Shown here one piece after another: positions 33,413 to 40,007 of a stretch of DNA of 40,007 bases. The notes below the pieces were generated by a model. That model made no database searches, was not told where the DNA came from, and saw only the letters and a list, made by a program, of their open reading frames with translations. Numbering within the stretch: position 1 is the stretch's first letter; every line of letters begins with the position of its first letter. This DNA comes from Polyangia bacterium (GTDB taxonomy: Bacteria; Myxococcota_A; Polyangia; Nannocystales; Nannocystaceae), in the NCBI GenBank assembly GCA_030431075.1, contig JAUIJR010000005.1, positions 1-40,007 on the forward strand, in the 5' to 3' direction. The position numbers were made by a program, and so were the translations under genes.

Positions 33413-34654
33413 TCAGGCGTCCCTCTCCGTGAGCTTGTAGTAGCGCTCCCAGCCCTGCACGGACTCGAGCACGCAGCGGCCCTTGCCGGCGTAGTGGCTC
33501 TCGAAGTGGCCCGGAACGACGTCGTAGTCGACCTCGAAGTCGGGGTTGTCGACGAAGGCCTTGCGCGCCTCTTCGACCCGCTCGTACTCGGGGACGGTGA
33601 GCTTGCGGCGCGCGTCGAGACCCGCGTGCAAGCGCTGGGCTTGGACCAGCTCGCGGGCGCGCTCGCCGACCTTGAGGCTGTAAAACTCGGCGCAGGATCC
33701 CGAGCCGTAGCTGAACATCGAGATGCGGTCGCCCGCGTTGAGGTCTTCGCTGCTCTCGAGCAGGCCCATCAAAGCCACGAAGGTGGCCGAGGTGTAGGTC
33801 CCGCCGAAGCGACGGTTGAACTGCAGCGCCGGCTTGGACTTGCGCTCGAAGTGCGCGCGCAGCTCTTTGTTCTTCATGTCCTTTTGCTTGCGCATGACCG
33901 CCCGGTGGGCTCGGTAGGTCATCGCGCCAAAGGGCACGTGATAGATGTGCTTTTGAAAGTAGGCGTCGTAGTCGGGCTCGCCCGCCTTGCGCATGAAGTG
34001 CTCGTAGGCACCCTCGGCCGCCTCGAGGTAGCCGAACAAGCTGGTGTCGGCGTGACCGACTTCGTGCCGCGAGGTCGGCCGGTAGGTGTCGTGGATCTCT
34101 TGGGTCCAGTAGCCGTTGGTCTCGAGCTCGAACTCGACGATGTCGGGCTGGTCCGAGATCAGCAGCGCCGTCGCGCCCGCGCCCAGCACGTACTCCCAGG
34201 GTTGGCCGAGGTGCGTGCGGCTTTGGTCGCTCATCACCACCAGCGCCTTTTTGCCCGGCGCCATGCCCGAGGCCACCCAGTGCGCGGCCATCATCACGGC
34301 CGAGGTGCCGCCGTAGCAGGCGTGCTTGGTCTCGAAGTTGCGCACGTTCGAGCCCAGGCCGGCGAAGCGCTGCACGTAGGTGGACATCGGCTTGCCGTAG
34401 TCCAAGGAGCTCTCGGTGCCGGCGATCACCAGCTCGATGTCGCCGCGGTTCTCCTCGTCGACGATCTGCAAGGCCGCGTTCACGGCCATCGAGATCGGGT
34501 CTTCGTAGGGCGGGTTGAGCGAGCGACTGTCGACCCACAGGTCGTTCAGCGGGTGTCCCGGATCCGCGCCGCGGGCCTCGGCCAACGCGACCATGTCCAG
34601 GCTCATCGTGCAGGGGTAGGCCGTGATCCTCTCGATGCCGACACGCTTCGCCAT
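33413..34654 (-). CDS. HMG-CoA-synthase-like enzyme (PksG/HCS type), 413 aa
   Basis: Aldol-type condensing enzyme that adds an acetyl group from a donor ACP to a beta-keto thioester, the first step in beta-branching. The catalytic triad is complete: Glu81 (IAGTESSLDYGK), Cys113 (KHACYGGTSA) and His239 (YHVPFGAM). Other matches to the PksG group, rather than to mevalonate-pathway HMG-CoA synthase, are YGKPMSTYVQRFAGLG, PWEYVLGAGATALL and MFSYGSGSCAEFYSLKVG. Length is right for the family. ATG at 34654 lies 14 bases after the FabG-like gene with a GAGG-type ribosome-binding site. No mevalonate gene is nearby, which supports the beta-branching role. Confidence 0.9.
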   Translation of the reverse strand: MAKRVGIERITAYPCTMSLDMVALAEARGADPGHPLNDLWVDSRSLNPPYEDPISMAVNAALQIVDEENRGDIELVIAGTESSLDYGKPMSTYVQRFAGLGSNVRNFETKHACYGGTSAVMMAAHWVASGMAPGKKALVVMSDQSRTHLGQPWEYVLGAGATALLISDQPDIVEFELETNGYWTQEIHDTYRPTSRHEVGHADTSLFGYLEAAEGAYEHFMRKAGEPDYDAYFQKHIYHVPFGAMTYRAHRAVMRKQKDMKNKELRAHFERKSKPALQFNRRFGGTYTSATFVALMGLLESSEDLNAGDRISMFSYGSGSCAEFYSLKVGERARELVQAQRLHAGLDARRKLTVPEYERVEEARKAFVDNPDFEVDYDVVPGHFESHYAGKGRCVLESVQGWERYYKLTERDA

Positions 34655-34668
34655 GTTGTTGCCTCGCC

Positions 34669-35415
34669 TCAGAAGGTCCAGTCCAAGCCGCCGGTGACGT
34701 TGATGACCTCGCCGTTGACGAAGCCCCCGCCCTCACTGGCCAAAAAGGCCACGGTCTTGGCCAGCTCGGAGATCTTGCCCATGCGACCCTTGGGAACCGG
34801 GCAGTACTGCTTCCAGTAGTCCTTGGCGATCTGGGGCATGGTCTCGCGGGTCATGTCCGTGTCGAAAAATCCCGGCACGACGACGTTCGCGGTGATGCCC
34901 TTGCGTCCGTACTCCTTGGCCACGGTCTTGGTCAGCCCGTGCAGGCCGGCCTTGCTCGCCGCGTAGTTGGCCTGGCCGGTGCCGCCGTTGTTCTGGATCG
35001 AGGAGACGTTGATGATGCGGCCGAAGCGGTTCGAGAGCAGCGTCGGCAAGAACTGCCGGATCACGTAGAAGGGCCCGCTCAAGTTGGTGGCGATGACCTC
35101 GTCCCACTCCTCGTCGGCCATCGAAACCACGAGGTTGTCGCGGTTGACCCCCGCGCAGTTGACCACCACTTCGATGGTCTCGAAGTCCTCGAGCACCTCG
35201 TCGACGCAGCGCTCGACGTCGGCCGCGTCCGAGACCTGCAGGCGGTAGGCCTTGCACACGCAGCCGGGGCGCAGGGCCTCGGCCTCGGCGATGACCTTCT
35301 TGGCGGCCTCTTCGTTGCGTACGTAGGTGAAGGCGACCTCATGCCCGGACTCGATGGCGTCGAGCACGATGCCGGCGCCGATGCCCCGCGAACCTCCGGT
35401 GACGAACCACTTCAT
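34669..35415 (-). CDS. 3-oxoacyl-ACP reductase (FabG-like SDR), 248 aa
   Basis: Classical short-chain dehydrogenase. NADPH loop TGGSRGIGAG (6-15), NCAGVNRDN (86-94) and the catalytic Ser139, Tyr151 and Lys155 (NVSSIQNNGGTGQANYAASK). The C-terminal sequence ITANVVVPGFFDTDMTR and NGEVINVTGGLDW are FabG-like. It should reduce the 3-oxoacyl chain formed by the ketosynthase encoded 15 bases upstream in the transcript. ATG at 35415 with GAGG about eight bases upstream. A housekeeping FabG for general fatty-acid synthesis cannot be excluded, but its location in this gene set argues for a dedicated role. Confidence 0.9.
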   Translation of the reverse strand: MKWFVTGGSRGIGAGIVLDAIESGHEVAFTYVRNEEAAKKVIAEAEALRPGCVCKAYRLQVSDAADVERCVDEVLEDFETIEVVVNCAGVNRDNLVVSMADEEWDEVIATNLSGPFYVIRQFLPTLLSNRFGRIINVSSIQNNGGTGQANYAASKAGLHGLTKTVAKEYGRKGITANVVVPGFFDTDMTRETMPQIAKDYWKQYCPVPKGRMGKISELAKTVAFLASEGGGFVNGEVINVTGGLDWTF

Positions 35416-35430
35416 GGTGAACCTCGGGCC

Positions 35431-36714
35431 TCAGCCCTCGAACTTCCTGAGCAAAGCGCAGCAGTTCAGGCCACCGAAGCCGAAGGAGTTCTTCAAGATC
35501 ACCTTGGGCTGATGGTCGACCGCATGGTTGGCGCAGACCTCGAGGTCGATCTCGGGGTCTTGTTCGTCGACGTTGATCGACGGGTGCAGCTTGCCGTGCT
35601 TCATCTGCATGAGCGCGGCGACCGTCTCGACGGCCGGGGCCGACCAGCAGGTGTGGCCGAGCATGGACTTGGGCGCGTTGACCTTGAGCTTTTTGGCATG
35701 GTCGCCAAAGACGCTCTTGAGCGCGTTGACCTCGGAGCGGTCGCCGAGCGGGGTCGAGGTCGCGTGGGCGCACACGAAGTCGACCTCTTGGGGCTTGACC
35801 CCCGCGCGACGCAGCAAACGGCCGATGGTGCGCGCTTGGCCCTCGGGCGAGGGCGAAGGCAGATGCGAGCCGTCCGAGGTCGAGGTGCAGCCGAGCACTT
35901 CGGCGTAGATCTTCGCGCCGCGGCGCTTGGCGTGCTCGAGCTCCTCGACGATCAGGCAGGCCGCGCCGTGCGAGGGCACGAAGCCTTCGCGGCGGGTGTC
36001 GTAGGGGCGCGAGGCGAGCTCCGGCGTCTCGTTGAAGGACTCGAAGGTGATCGCGCCCATCAGGGCCATCGCGTGCGGGCCCATCTGCGAGAAGTCGAGC
36101 AGCGCGCCGGTGAGCACCGCGATGTCGTGGTCGTGGTAGCGCACCTCGTCGATGGCCGCGCGCAAGGCGATGTTGGCCGAGGCACACGCGCCGCCCATGG
36201 TGTAGGCCGCGCCTTGATTGCCGAGGATCTCCGAGACCGATCCGGCGTGGTCGGTGTCGAGCATGTGCAGCGCGGCCATCGAGTCGATGTAGTCCGGCTC
36301 CTCGTTCAAGAAGGTCTCGTAGTTCTCGGTGAAGTAGCGCTCGTTGAGGTTGTGCCCGCCGACGATGGTGGCCACGCGCGTGGGGTCCGTCTCGGGCATG
36401 CCGGCGTCGAGCCAAGCGTCGAGGGAGACGAGCACCGAACAGGCGGTCGAGAAGGGCGCCTTCTTGACGAACTTGCGCAGGGTCTTGCCCATCTCGACCG
36501 GGATGCGGCCCTTGAAGGTCTTGGCCTTGGCCGCGAGGTCGTACTCGGACAGGTCGCCGCCGACCTTGGAGTAGACGGCATCGTTCTTCAGCCACTTCCA
36601 CCGCGAGATGGCCGACTTCCCGGCCACGAGGTTTTGGTAGAAGGTCTCGAGATCATCTCCGATGGGGGTGTTGATCCCCATCCCGGTAATGACGACGCGT
36701 CGTTGTGAAGTCAC
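35431..36714 (-). CDS. Beta-ketoacyl-ACP synthase (FabF/KAS-II-like), 427 aa
   Basis: Thiolase-fold condensing enzyme. The triad Cys177 (GGACASANIAL), His317 (VCAHATSTPLGD) and His354 (SMLGHTCWS), with Lys349 before it, is intact, so it should catalyse decarboxylative chain extension. GTG at 36714 has AGGA six bases upstream and gives the usual VVITGMGINTPIGDD N-terminus. Standalone ketosynthases in beta-branching cassettes usually have Ser in place of the active-site Cys and only decarboxylate malonyl-ACP; this one keeps Cys and therefore may be a real elongation enzyme. Unusual features are the segment YTMGGACASAN instead of the more common DTACASS and the absence of a chain-length-factor partner. 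Confidence 0.92.
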   Translation of the reverse strand: MTSQRRVVITGMGINTPIGDDLETFYQNLVAGKSAISRWKWLKNDAVYSKVGGDLSEYDLAAKAKTFKGRIPVEMGKTLRKFVKKAPFSTACSVLVSLDAWLDAGMPETDPTRVATIVGGHNLNERYFTENYETFLNEEPDYIDSMAALHMLDTDHAGSVSEILGNQGAAYTMGGACASANIALRAAIDEVRYHDHDIAVLTGALLDFSQMGPHAMALMGAITFESFNETPELASRPYDTRREGFVPSHGAACLIVEELEHAKRRGAKIYAEVLGCTSTSDGSHLPSPSPEGQARTIGRLLRRAGVKPQEVDFVCAHATSTPLGDRSEVNALKSVFGDHAKKLKVNAPKSMLGHTCWSAPAVETVAALMQMKHGKLHPSINVDEQDPEIDLEVCANHAVDHQPKVILKNSFGFGGLNCCALLRKFEG

Positions 36715-36758
36715 GGTCTTCCTCGTTGCTGCGCTGGTCTGCGTGGGGCCCGAGTGGA

Positions 36759-37286
36759 TCAGTCCTCGAGCATGAAAACTTCGAAAATGGCCAGGGCGAC
36801 GACCTGACCGTCCAAGAGGACCTGTCCCGCACACACGGAGACGTAGTCGCTGTCCTCGATGGCGTGCGCACGCAGCTCGATCTCGTCGCCCGGTCGCACC
36901 GCGCCCTGAAAGGAGGCGTGATGGACCTTGGTGAGCCGCAAGGCGCGCGGGGAATCTTCGGGGCCGATCTCGGCGTCGCCGCGGCGCAGCAGGTGCTGCA
37001 AGGCGATGCCGGCTTGGCCGATGGCTTCGATGAGCAGGACTCCCGGGTAGACGGGGTCGCTGGGAAAGTGGCCCGCGAACACCGGGTCTTTGGGGTCGAT
37101 GCGACGACGCGCGCGCAGCCCTTGTTGCTCGAAGTCGACGAGGTCGATGCGGTCGAGCATCAAGAAGGGATCGCGGTGCGGGAGCATGCGCTCGAGGGCT
37201 TCGCGCCCGAGCCCGACTTCGCGGGCTTCGCCTCCCGGCTCGAACAGCGCCCGGCGGCGCCCCTTCTTGGCGATCGCCTCGTACAC
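36759..37286 (-). CDS. FabZ/FabA-like 3-hydroxyacyl-ACP dehydratase, hotdog fold, 175 aa
   Basis: Hotdog-fold dehydratase with His73 and Glu87 in GHFPSDPVYPGVLLIEAIGQ, the FabZ catalytic pair at the usual 14-residue spacing; MLPHRDPFLMLDRIDLVD opens the domain in the standard way. It should dehydrate the 3-hydroxyacyl-ACP produced by the FabG-like enzyme. GTG at 37286 lies one base after the stop of the AOS gene (TGAGGTG), so translation is probably coupled; no ATG gives a better start. The N-terminal 30 residues are longer than in FabZ and basic. At 175 residues it is between FabZ (~150) and FabA (~170). Confidence 0.85.
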   Translation of the reverse strand: MYEAIAKKGRRRALFEPGGEAREVGLGREALERMLPHRDPFLMLDRIDLVDFEQQGLRARRRIDPKDPVFAGHFPSDPVYPGVLLIEAIGQAGIALQHLLRRGDAEIGPEDSPRALRLTKVHHASFQGAVRPGDEIELRAHAIEDSDYVSVCAGQVLLDGQVVALAIFEVFMLED

Positions 37287-37287
37287 C

Positions 37288-38541
37288 TCAAGCTCGCTTC
37301 ATGTGGGGAACGACGACGTCCTCGAGGATGTTGAGGGCTTGGTCCAAGTCGGCCTGCGTGTGAGCGGCCGTGATGGCCACGCGGTAGCGCAGCCCGTCCA
37401 TGGGTACCGAGGGGTAGTCGACCGGCGCCAAGAAGAGGCCGCGGTCGTTCATCTCGCGGGTCATCTCGAACAAGGCGCGGCGGTCGTCACCGATGATGAT
37501 CGGCACGACCTGGCTTTGCCCTTCGCCGACGTTGAGGCCCATGCCCGCCGCCCGCTCACGGAAGTAGCGGGTGTTGGCCCACAGGGTGTCGCGCAGGGTG
37601 TCGTCGCGGGTGGCGACCTCGAGGCCCTTGAGGATCCCGCCGACGACCACCGGCGGCAAAGTGCACGAAAAGCCGTAGCCGTTCGTGTAGTAGCGCATGT
37701 AGCGGAGGGTCTGGCGCGGCCCGGCCACGAATCCGCCGCCGTGCGCGAAGCTCTTCGAGAAGGTCGCGTACTGCAGCGGGATCTGATCGCGGTGGGCGTA
37801 GGCCAAGCCGCGGCCCTTCTCGCCGTAGGCCAAGATCGAGTGCGCCTCGTCGATGAAGACGTGCACGCCGTGCTTCTCGGCCACGGGCAGCAGCGCCTCG
37901 AGATCGGCGGTGTCGCCGTCCATCGAGTAGACGCCCTCGAGCACGACCAGGCGGCGCTTGCCCTCGTACTGCGCGAGCACCTCGTCGAGGGAGTTCGGAT
38001 CGTTGTGATCGAAAAAGGCCAGGCGCGCCTTGGACAGCTTGGCGCCGTCGAGCAGGCACAGGTGGCACTTTTGGTCGAGGATGGCGACGTCGCCCTTGCG
38101 CAGGATGCCGGCGAGCGAGCCCATGCCGCCGCCGAAGCCCGAGTTGAAGAGCATCGCGTCTTCGCGTCCGAGCCACTCGGCGAGCTTGCTTTGCAGCTCG
38201 GCGTGCAGGGCGTTCATCCCCGAGAGCAGCGGCGAACCGCAGCCACCGGTGCCGTAGGTCTCGAGCGCCTCTTTGGCCGCCGCGAGCACCTCGGGGTGGG
38301 TGGCCAAGCCCAGGTAGTTGTAGGAGCTGAGGTTGACGACCTCGGTGACCTTGCCGCCGCGCCGGATCTTGCCGCGCGGACCGACCGCACCCTGGAGCTC
38401 GGGCTCCATCATCGAGAGCGCCCAGGCGTTCGATTCCATCCAGTGAGAGAAACCCTCGGGCGGGACGAGGGGATCGTCGCCATCGGGGAAGAGAAAGTCG
38501 GCGAGACTCGGCTCTTCGTGACTCGGATGGGGCTGACTCAT
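37288..38541 (-). CDS. Alpha-oxoamine synthase (AONS/KBL/SPT-like PLP enzyme), 417 aa
   Basis: Decarboxylative Claisen condensation of an amino acid with an acyl thioester, yielding an alpha-aminoketone; the family includes 8-amino-7-oxononanoate synthase, glycine C-acetyltransferase, serine palmitoyltransferase and CqsA. Core motifs: NLSSYNYLGLATHPEV (70-85), GTGGCGSPLLSG (97-108), LFNSGFGGGMGSLAGILRKG, VFIDEAHSILAYGEKGRG (Asp231 binds the PLP ring nitrogen, His234 stacks) and ATFSKSFAHGGG (259-270) with Schiff-base Lys263. ATG at 38541. No bioA/D/B genes are nearby, and the neighbours make and carry acyl chains, so release of an ACP-bound acyl chain onto an amino acid is more likely than biotin synthesis. 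Confidence 0.9.
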   Translation of the reverse strand: MSQPHPSHEEPSLADFLFPDGDDPLVPPEGFSHWMESNAWALSMMEPELQGAVGPRGKIRRGGKVTEVVNLSSYNYLGLATHPEVLAAAKEALETYGTGGCGSPLLSGMNALHAELQSKLAEWLGREDAMLFNSGFGGGMGSLAGILRKGDVAILDQKCHLCLLDGAKLSKARLAFFDHNDPNSLDEVLAQYEGKRRLVVLEGVYSMDGDTADLEALLPVAEKHGVHVFIDEAHSILAYGEKGRGLAYAHRDQIPLQYATFSKSFAHGGGFVAGPRQTLRYMRYYTNGYGFSCTLPPVVVGGILKGLEVATRDDTLRDTLWANTRYFRERAAGMGLNVGEGQSQVVPIIIGDDRRALFEMTREMNDRGLFLAPVDYPSVPMDGLRYRVAITAAHTQADLDQALNILEDVVVPHMKRA

Positions 38542-38681
38542 GGGTCGAAAAGCGGGGAAATCGGGCGAAGAAGGGGGCCTAGGCGCGATCTGGACCGCGA
38601 GCGGCTCTCCCTACCGCCCCTGGGGGCCGCTGTCACGGAAAAAGGAGGTGACGTGCGCGAACCCACGCGGTGAGACGCGAG

Positions 38682-39428
38682 CTACGCGCCTTTTTGCTCG
38701 CGGGCGAAGCGAGGAAAGATCTCCTTGCGGGCGACCTCGTAGTCCTCGGGAAAGTCGATCTCGACGCAGGGCAAACCGGTGACGTCGACGGCCTGGGCGT
38801 GGTGCGAGCCCAAGATCGTCTCGATGGCGCGCTCGTAGTAGGCCTGCTGCCCCTCTTCGGTGCGCACGAGCTGATCCAGCGAGCGGTAGAGGGCGTTCGA
38901 GAAGCTGGCCGAGAAGTGGGCGACGCCGATGTACTCGCCCAAGCAACGCTCGGGATCCAGCTGCTTGCCGATCTCGACGATGCGCTGGTCTTTGTCGACG
39001 ACGACCTTGACCTCTTCGTCCCCGCAGGGCTTGGCCTCGACGGCCATGTTGGCCGGCTCCGAGCCCTCGGCCACGCGCTCGATGACCTGCCGGTCGAAAA
39101 GCACGTCCCCGTTGAGCAGGATCATGTCGCGGTCCATGAAGTGCTCGGCCGCCCACCACAAGCTCTTGGCCGTGTTGGTCTCGAAAAAGTGGTGGTTGAC
39201 CACCGGCGTGATCTGCAGATCGGGGTGCTGCTGCGCGGCGTGGCGCAAGATCTGCTCGCGGCGATAGCCCAAGACCAAGCACACCTCTTTGACTCCGACC
39301 GAGCGCAGCGCGTCCATCTGGAAGTCGAAAATCGTCCGCTCGCCGACCTCCAAGAGACACTTGGGGCGAAATTCGGTGAGCGGGAACAAGCGGCGCGAGA
39401 CGCCGGCAACCAACACGACTCCGATCAT
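38682..39428 (-). CDS. Nucleotidyltransferase (LicC/sugar-phosphate type), 248 aa
   Basis: NTP-transferase fold enzyme that couples a phosphorylated sugar or alcohol to a nucleotide. The N-terminal loop is VVLVAGVSRRLFPLTEFRPK (residues 4-23), with the Lys that binds the nucleotide phosphate; GGDx-type loop is represented by LLNGDVLFD (about 102-110), whose Asp binds Mg. The segment FFETNTAKSLWWAAEH resembles LicC-like cytidylyltransferases. ATG at 39428 with AGGAG six bases upstream. It is separated from the AOS gene by 140 bases, in which no gene was seen (38542-38681); it may be the first gene of the operon, making an activated head group. Substrate unknown. Confidence 0.82.
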   Translation of the reverse strand: MIGVVLVAGVSRRLFPLTEFRPKCLLEVGERTIFDFQMDALRSVGVKEVCLVLGYRREQILRHAAQQHPDLQITPVVNHHFFETNTAKSLWWAAEHFMDRDMILLNGDVLFDRQVIERVAEGSEPANMAVEAKPCGDEEVKVVVDKDQRIVEIGKQLDPERCLGEYIGVAHFSASFSNALYRSLDQLVRTEEGQQAYYERAIETILGSHHAQAVDVTGLPCVEIDFPEDYEVARKEIFPRFAREQKGA

Positions 39429-39514
39429 GAAAAGCTCCTCGACCCGGGGGGACGGGCCTGCGCGCCTCTTACCAACCCGCGGGCGCCGTTGCCACCCGCG
39501 AAGGCCCTTTCACG

Positions 39515-39526
39515 TGCGTTGACGCA
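39515..39526. repeat. 12-base palindrome TGCGTTGACGCA, possible operator
   Basis: TGCGT (39515-39519), TG, ACGCA (39522-39526): a perfect interrupted inverted repeat in the 186-base divergent region (39429-39614) between the nucleotidyltransferase and the flippase-like gene. Its length and placement suit a dimeric regulator's binding site. Confidence 0.3.
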
Positions 39527-39601
39527 AGCCTCGTCCCGATCCCCCTGGTCCATTCGCCCCCCTTGGTGGCCACGAAAGACAGATCTCGTGCCAAAGCGAG
39601 G

Positions 39602-39607
39602 TATACG
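39602..39607 (+). promoter_or_regulatory. -10-like hexamer TATACG
   Basis: TATACG ends seven bases before ATG 39615, again placing the expected transcript start at the start codon. No clear -35 was seen. Confidence 0.35.
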
Positions 39608-39614
39608 GCCCCCG

Positions 39615-40007
39615 ATGGCCCAAGACGCCCCCCCGGCGAAGCGCCGCCCCGGCCTGCGCGCCTGGATCATGCCGGTGGTCGCCTTGGGCCTGCTGGCGTG
39701 GCTGATGCACCGCTACGACGGCATCGGCGTCATCAAAAAGGTCGCCGATCAACTGGGCTGGCGCTGGCTGCTGCTCATCCCGCCGTGGAGCGCGATCGCC
39801 CTGATCACGATCATGGCCTACCGCACGGCCTTGCCCGGCCGCGGCCGCGCGATCCCCTTTTGGGTGTTGCTGCAGATCGAACGCAGCGGGAGCGCCCTCA
39901 ATGCGCTGCTCCCGCTCGGCAACAACTCCTCGCACATCATCAAGGTCGGCCTGCTGCGCCACTGGTTCAGCTCGGAGAGCATCGTCGCCGCGGCCGTGTG
40001 GTGCGCG
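39615..40007 (+). CDS. Membrane protein, lysylphosphatidylglycerol synthase TM/UPF0104 (flippase-like) family, 5' part
   Basis: Frame open from ATG 39615 to the end of the window (131 residues), so the C-terminus is missing. A short basic N-terminus (PPAKRRPGLRAW) precedes a hydrophobic span (MPVVALGLLAWLMH), then IKKVADQLGWRWLLLIPPWS and a second span. The block ERSGSALNALLPLGNNSSHI followed by KVGLLRHW matches the conserved part of UPF0104/LPG-synthase-TM proteins, which are polytopic and often encoded with lipid or polysaccharide genes. It is divergent from the nucleotidyltransferase and preceded by a -10-like box. Function in export or modification of the lipid product is inferred from position only. 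Confidence 0.75.
   Translation, partial: MAQDAPPAKRRPGLRAWIMPVVALGLLAWLMHRYDGIGVIKKVADQLGWRWLLLIPPWSAIALITIMAYRTALPGRGRAIPFWVLLQIERSGSALNALLPLGNNSSHIIKVGLLRHWFSSESIVAAAVWCA

Noticed and set aside
33413-34654. Assignment as mevalonate-pathway HMG-CoA synthase or as part of the alternative isovaleryl-CoA pathway of myxobacteria
   Set aside because: Sequence blocks match the PksG group, and both PksH- and PksI-type partners and a donor-type ACP are adjacent; no mevalonate or glutaconyl-CoA decarboxylase genes are present.
37288-38541. Assignment as biotin biosynthesis enzyme BioF
   Set aside because: The core motifs are shared by the whole oxoamine synthase family and no other biotin gene is nearby, whereas acyl-chain-making genes flank it.

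Overview
The window is a GC-rich chromosomal stretch that looks myxobacterial, most likely from the Nannocystineae (Nannocystis/Plesiocystis/Enhygromyxa type). This assignment is inferred from the strong G/C third-position bias, frequent GTG starts, and predicted lipoproteins whose linkers are runs of Gly-Asp or Ser/Thr. No rRNA, tRNA, CRISPR array, insertion sequence or phage gene was seen, and no gap between genes exceeds about 280 bases.

Layout. 1-6320: the end of a YHYH-domain protein, two proteins of unknown function (one long coiled coil), two lipoproteins (one with a von Willebrand A domain), a small unknown protein and a class I aminotransferase. 6565-12230: the 2-oxoglutarate dehydrogenase operon sucA-sucB-lpd, followed by a 52-residue single-span membrane protein. 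12243-14415: a bufferin-type RiPP locus. A BufA2-like Cys-rich precursor (minus strand) is divergent from an MNIO/DUF692 enzyme (BufB) and an overlapping DUF2063 partner (BufC); a possible beta-propeller protein follows. 16121-20405: a LeuA-like acyltransferase, a TPR protein with what looks like a dead zincin domain, a YhbP-like flavin-fold protein and a dicarboxylate/amino-acid symporter. 20554-25535: two secreted lipoproteins flanking korA-korB, a ferredoxin-linked 2-oxoacid oxidoreductase. 25620-29507: a small unknown protein, a DUF2332 protein, a second aminotransferase and the GTPase YchF.

29674-39428, all minus strand: the most striking region. In transcription order it encodes a nucleotidyltransferase, an alpha-oxoamine synthase, a FabZ-like dehydratase, a ketosynthase, a FabG-like ketoreductase, an HMG-CoA-synthase-like enzyme (PksG type), two crotonase-fold enzymes (PksH and PksI types), two FabI/FabL-like reductases and an acyl carrier protein. 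This is a free-standing set of fatty-acid-like elongation and reduction enzymes combined with a complete beta-branching (HCS) cassette and a PLP enzyme that could condense the acyl chain with an amino acid. A reasonable inference is a beta-methyl-branched acyl product released as an alpha-aminoketone, for example a sphingoid-like or other unusual lipid. A membrane protein of the UPF0104/flippase-like type starts divergently and runs off the window end.

Two non-coding patterns recur. Several start codons lie only 6-7 bases after a -10-like hexamer, as expected for leaderless mRNAs. Most convergent gene pairs end in a hairpin built from one or both stop codons. Functions are read from sequence motifs only; no database search was run.
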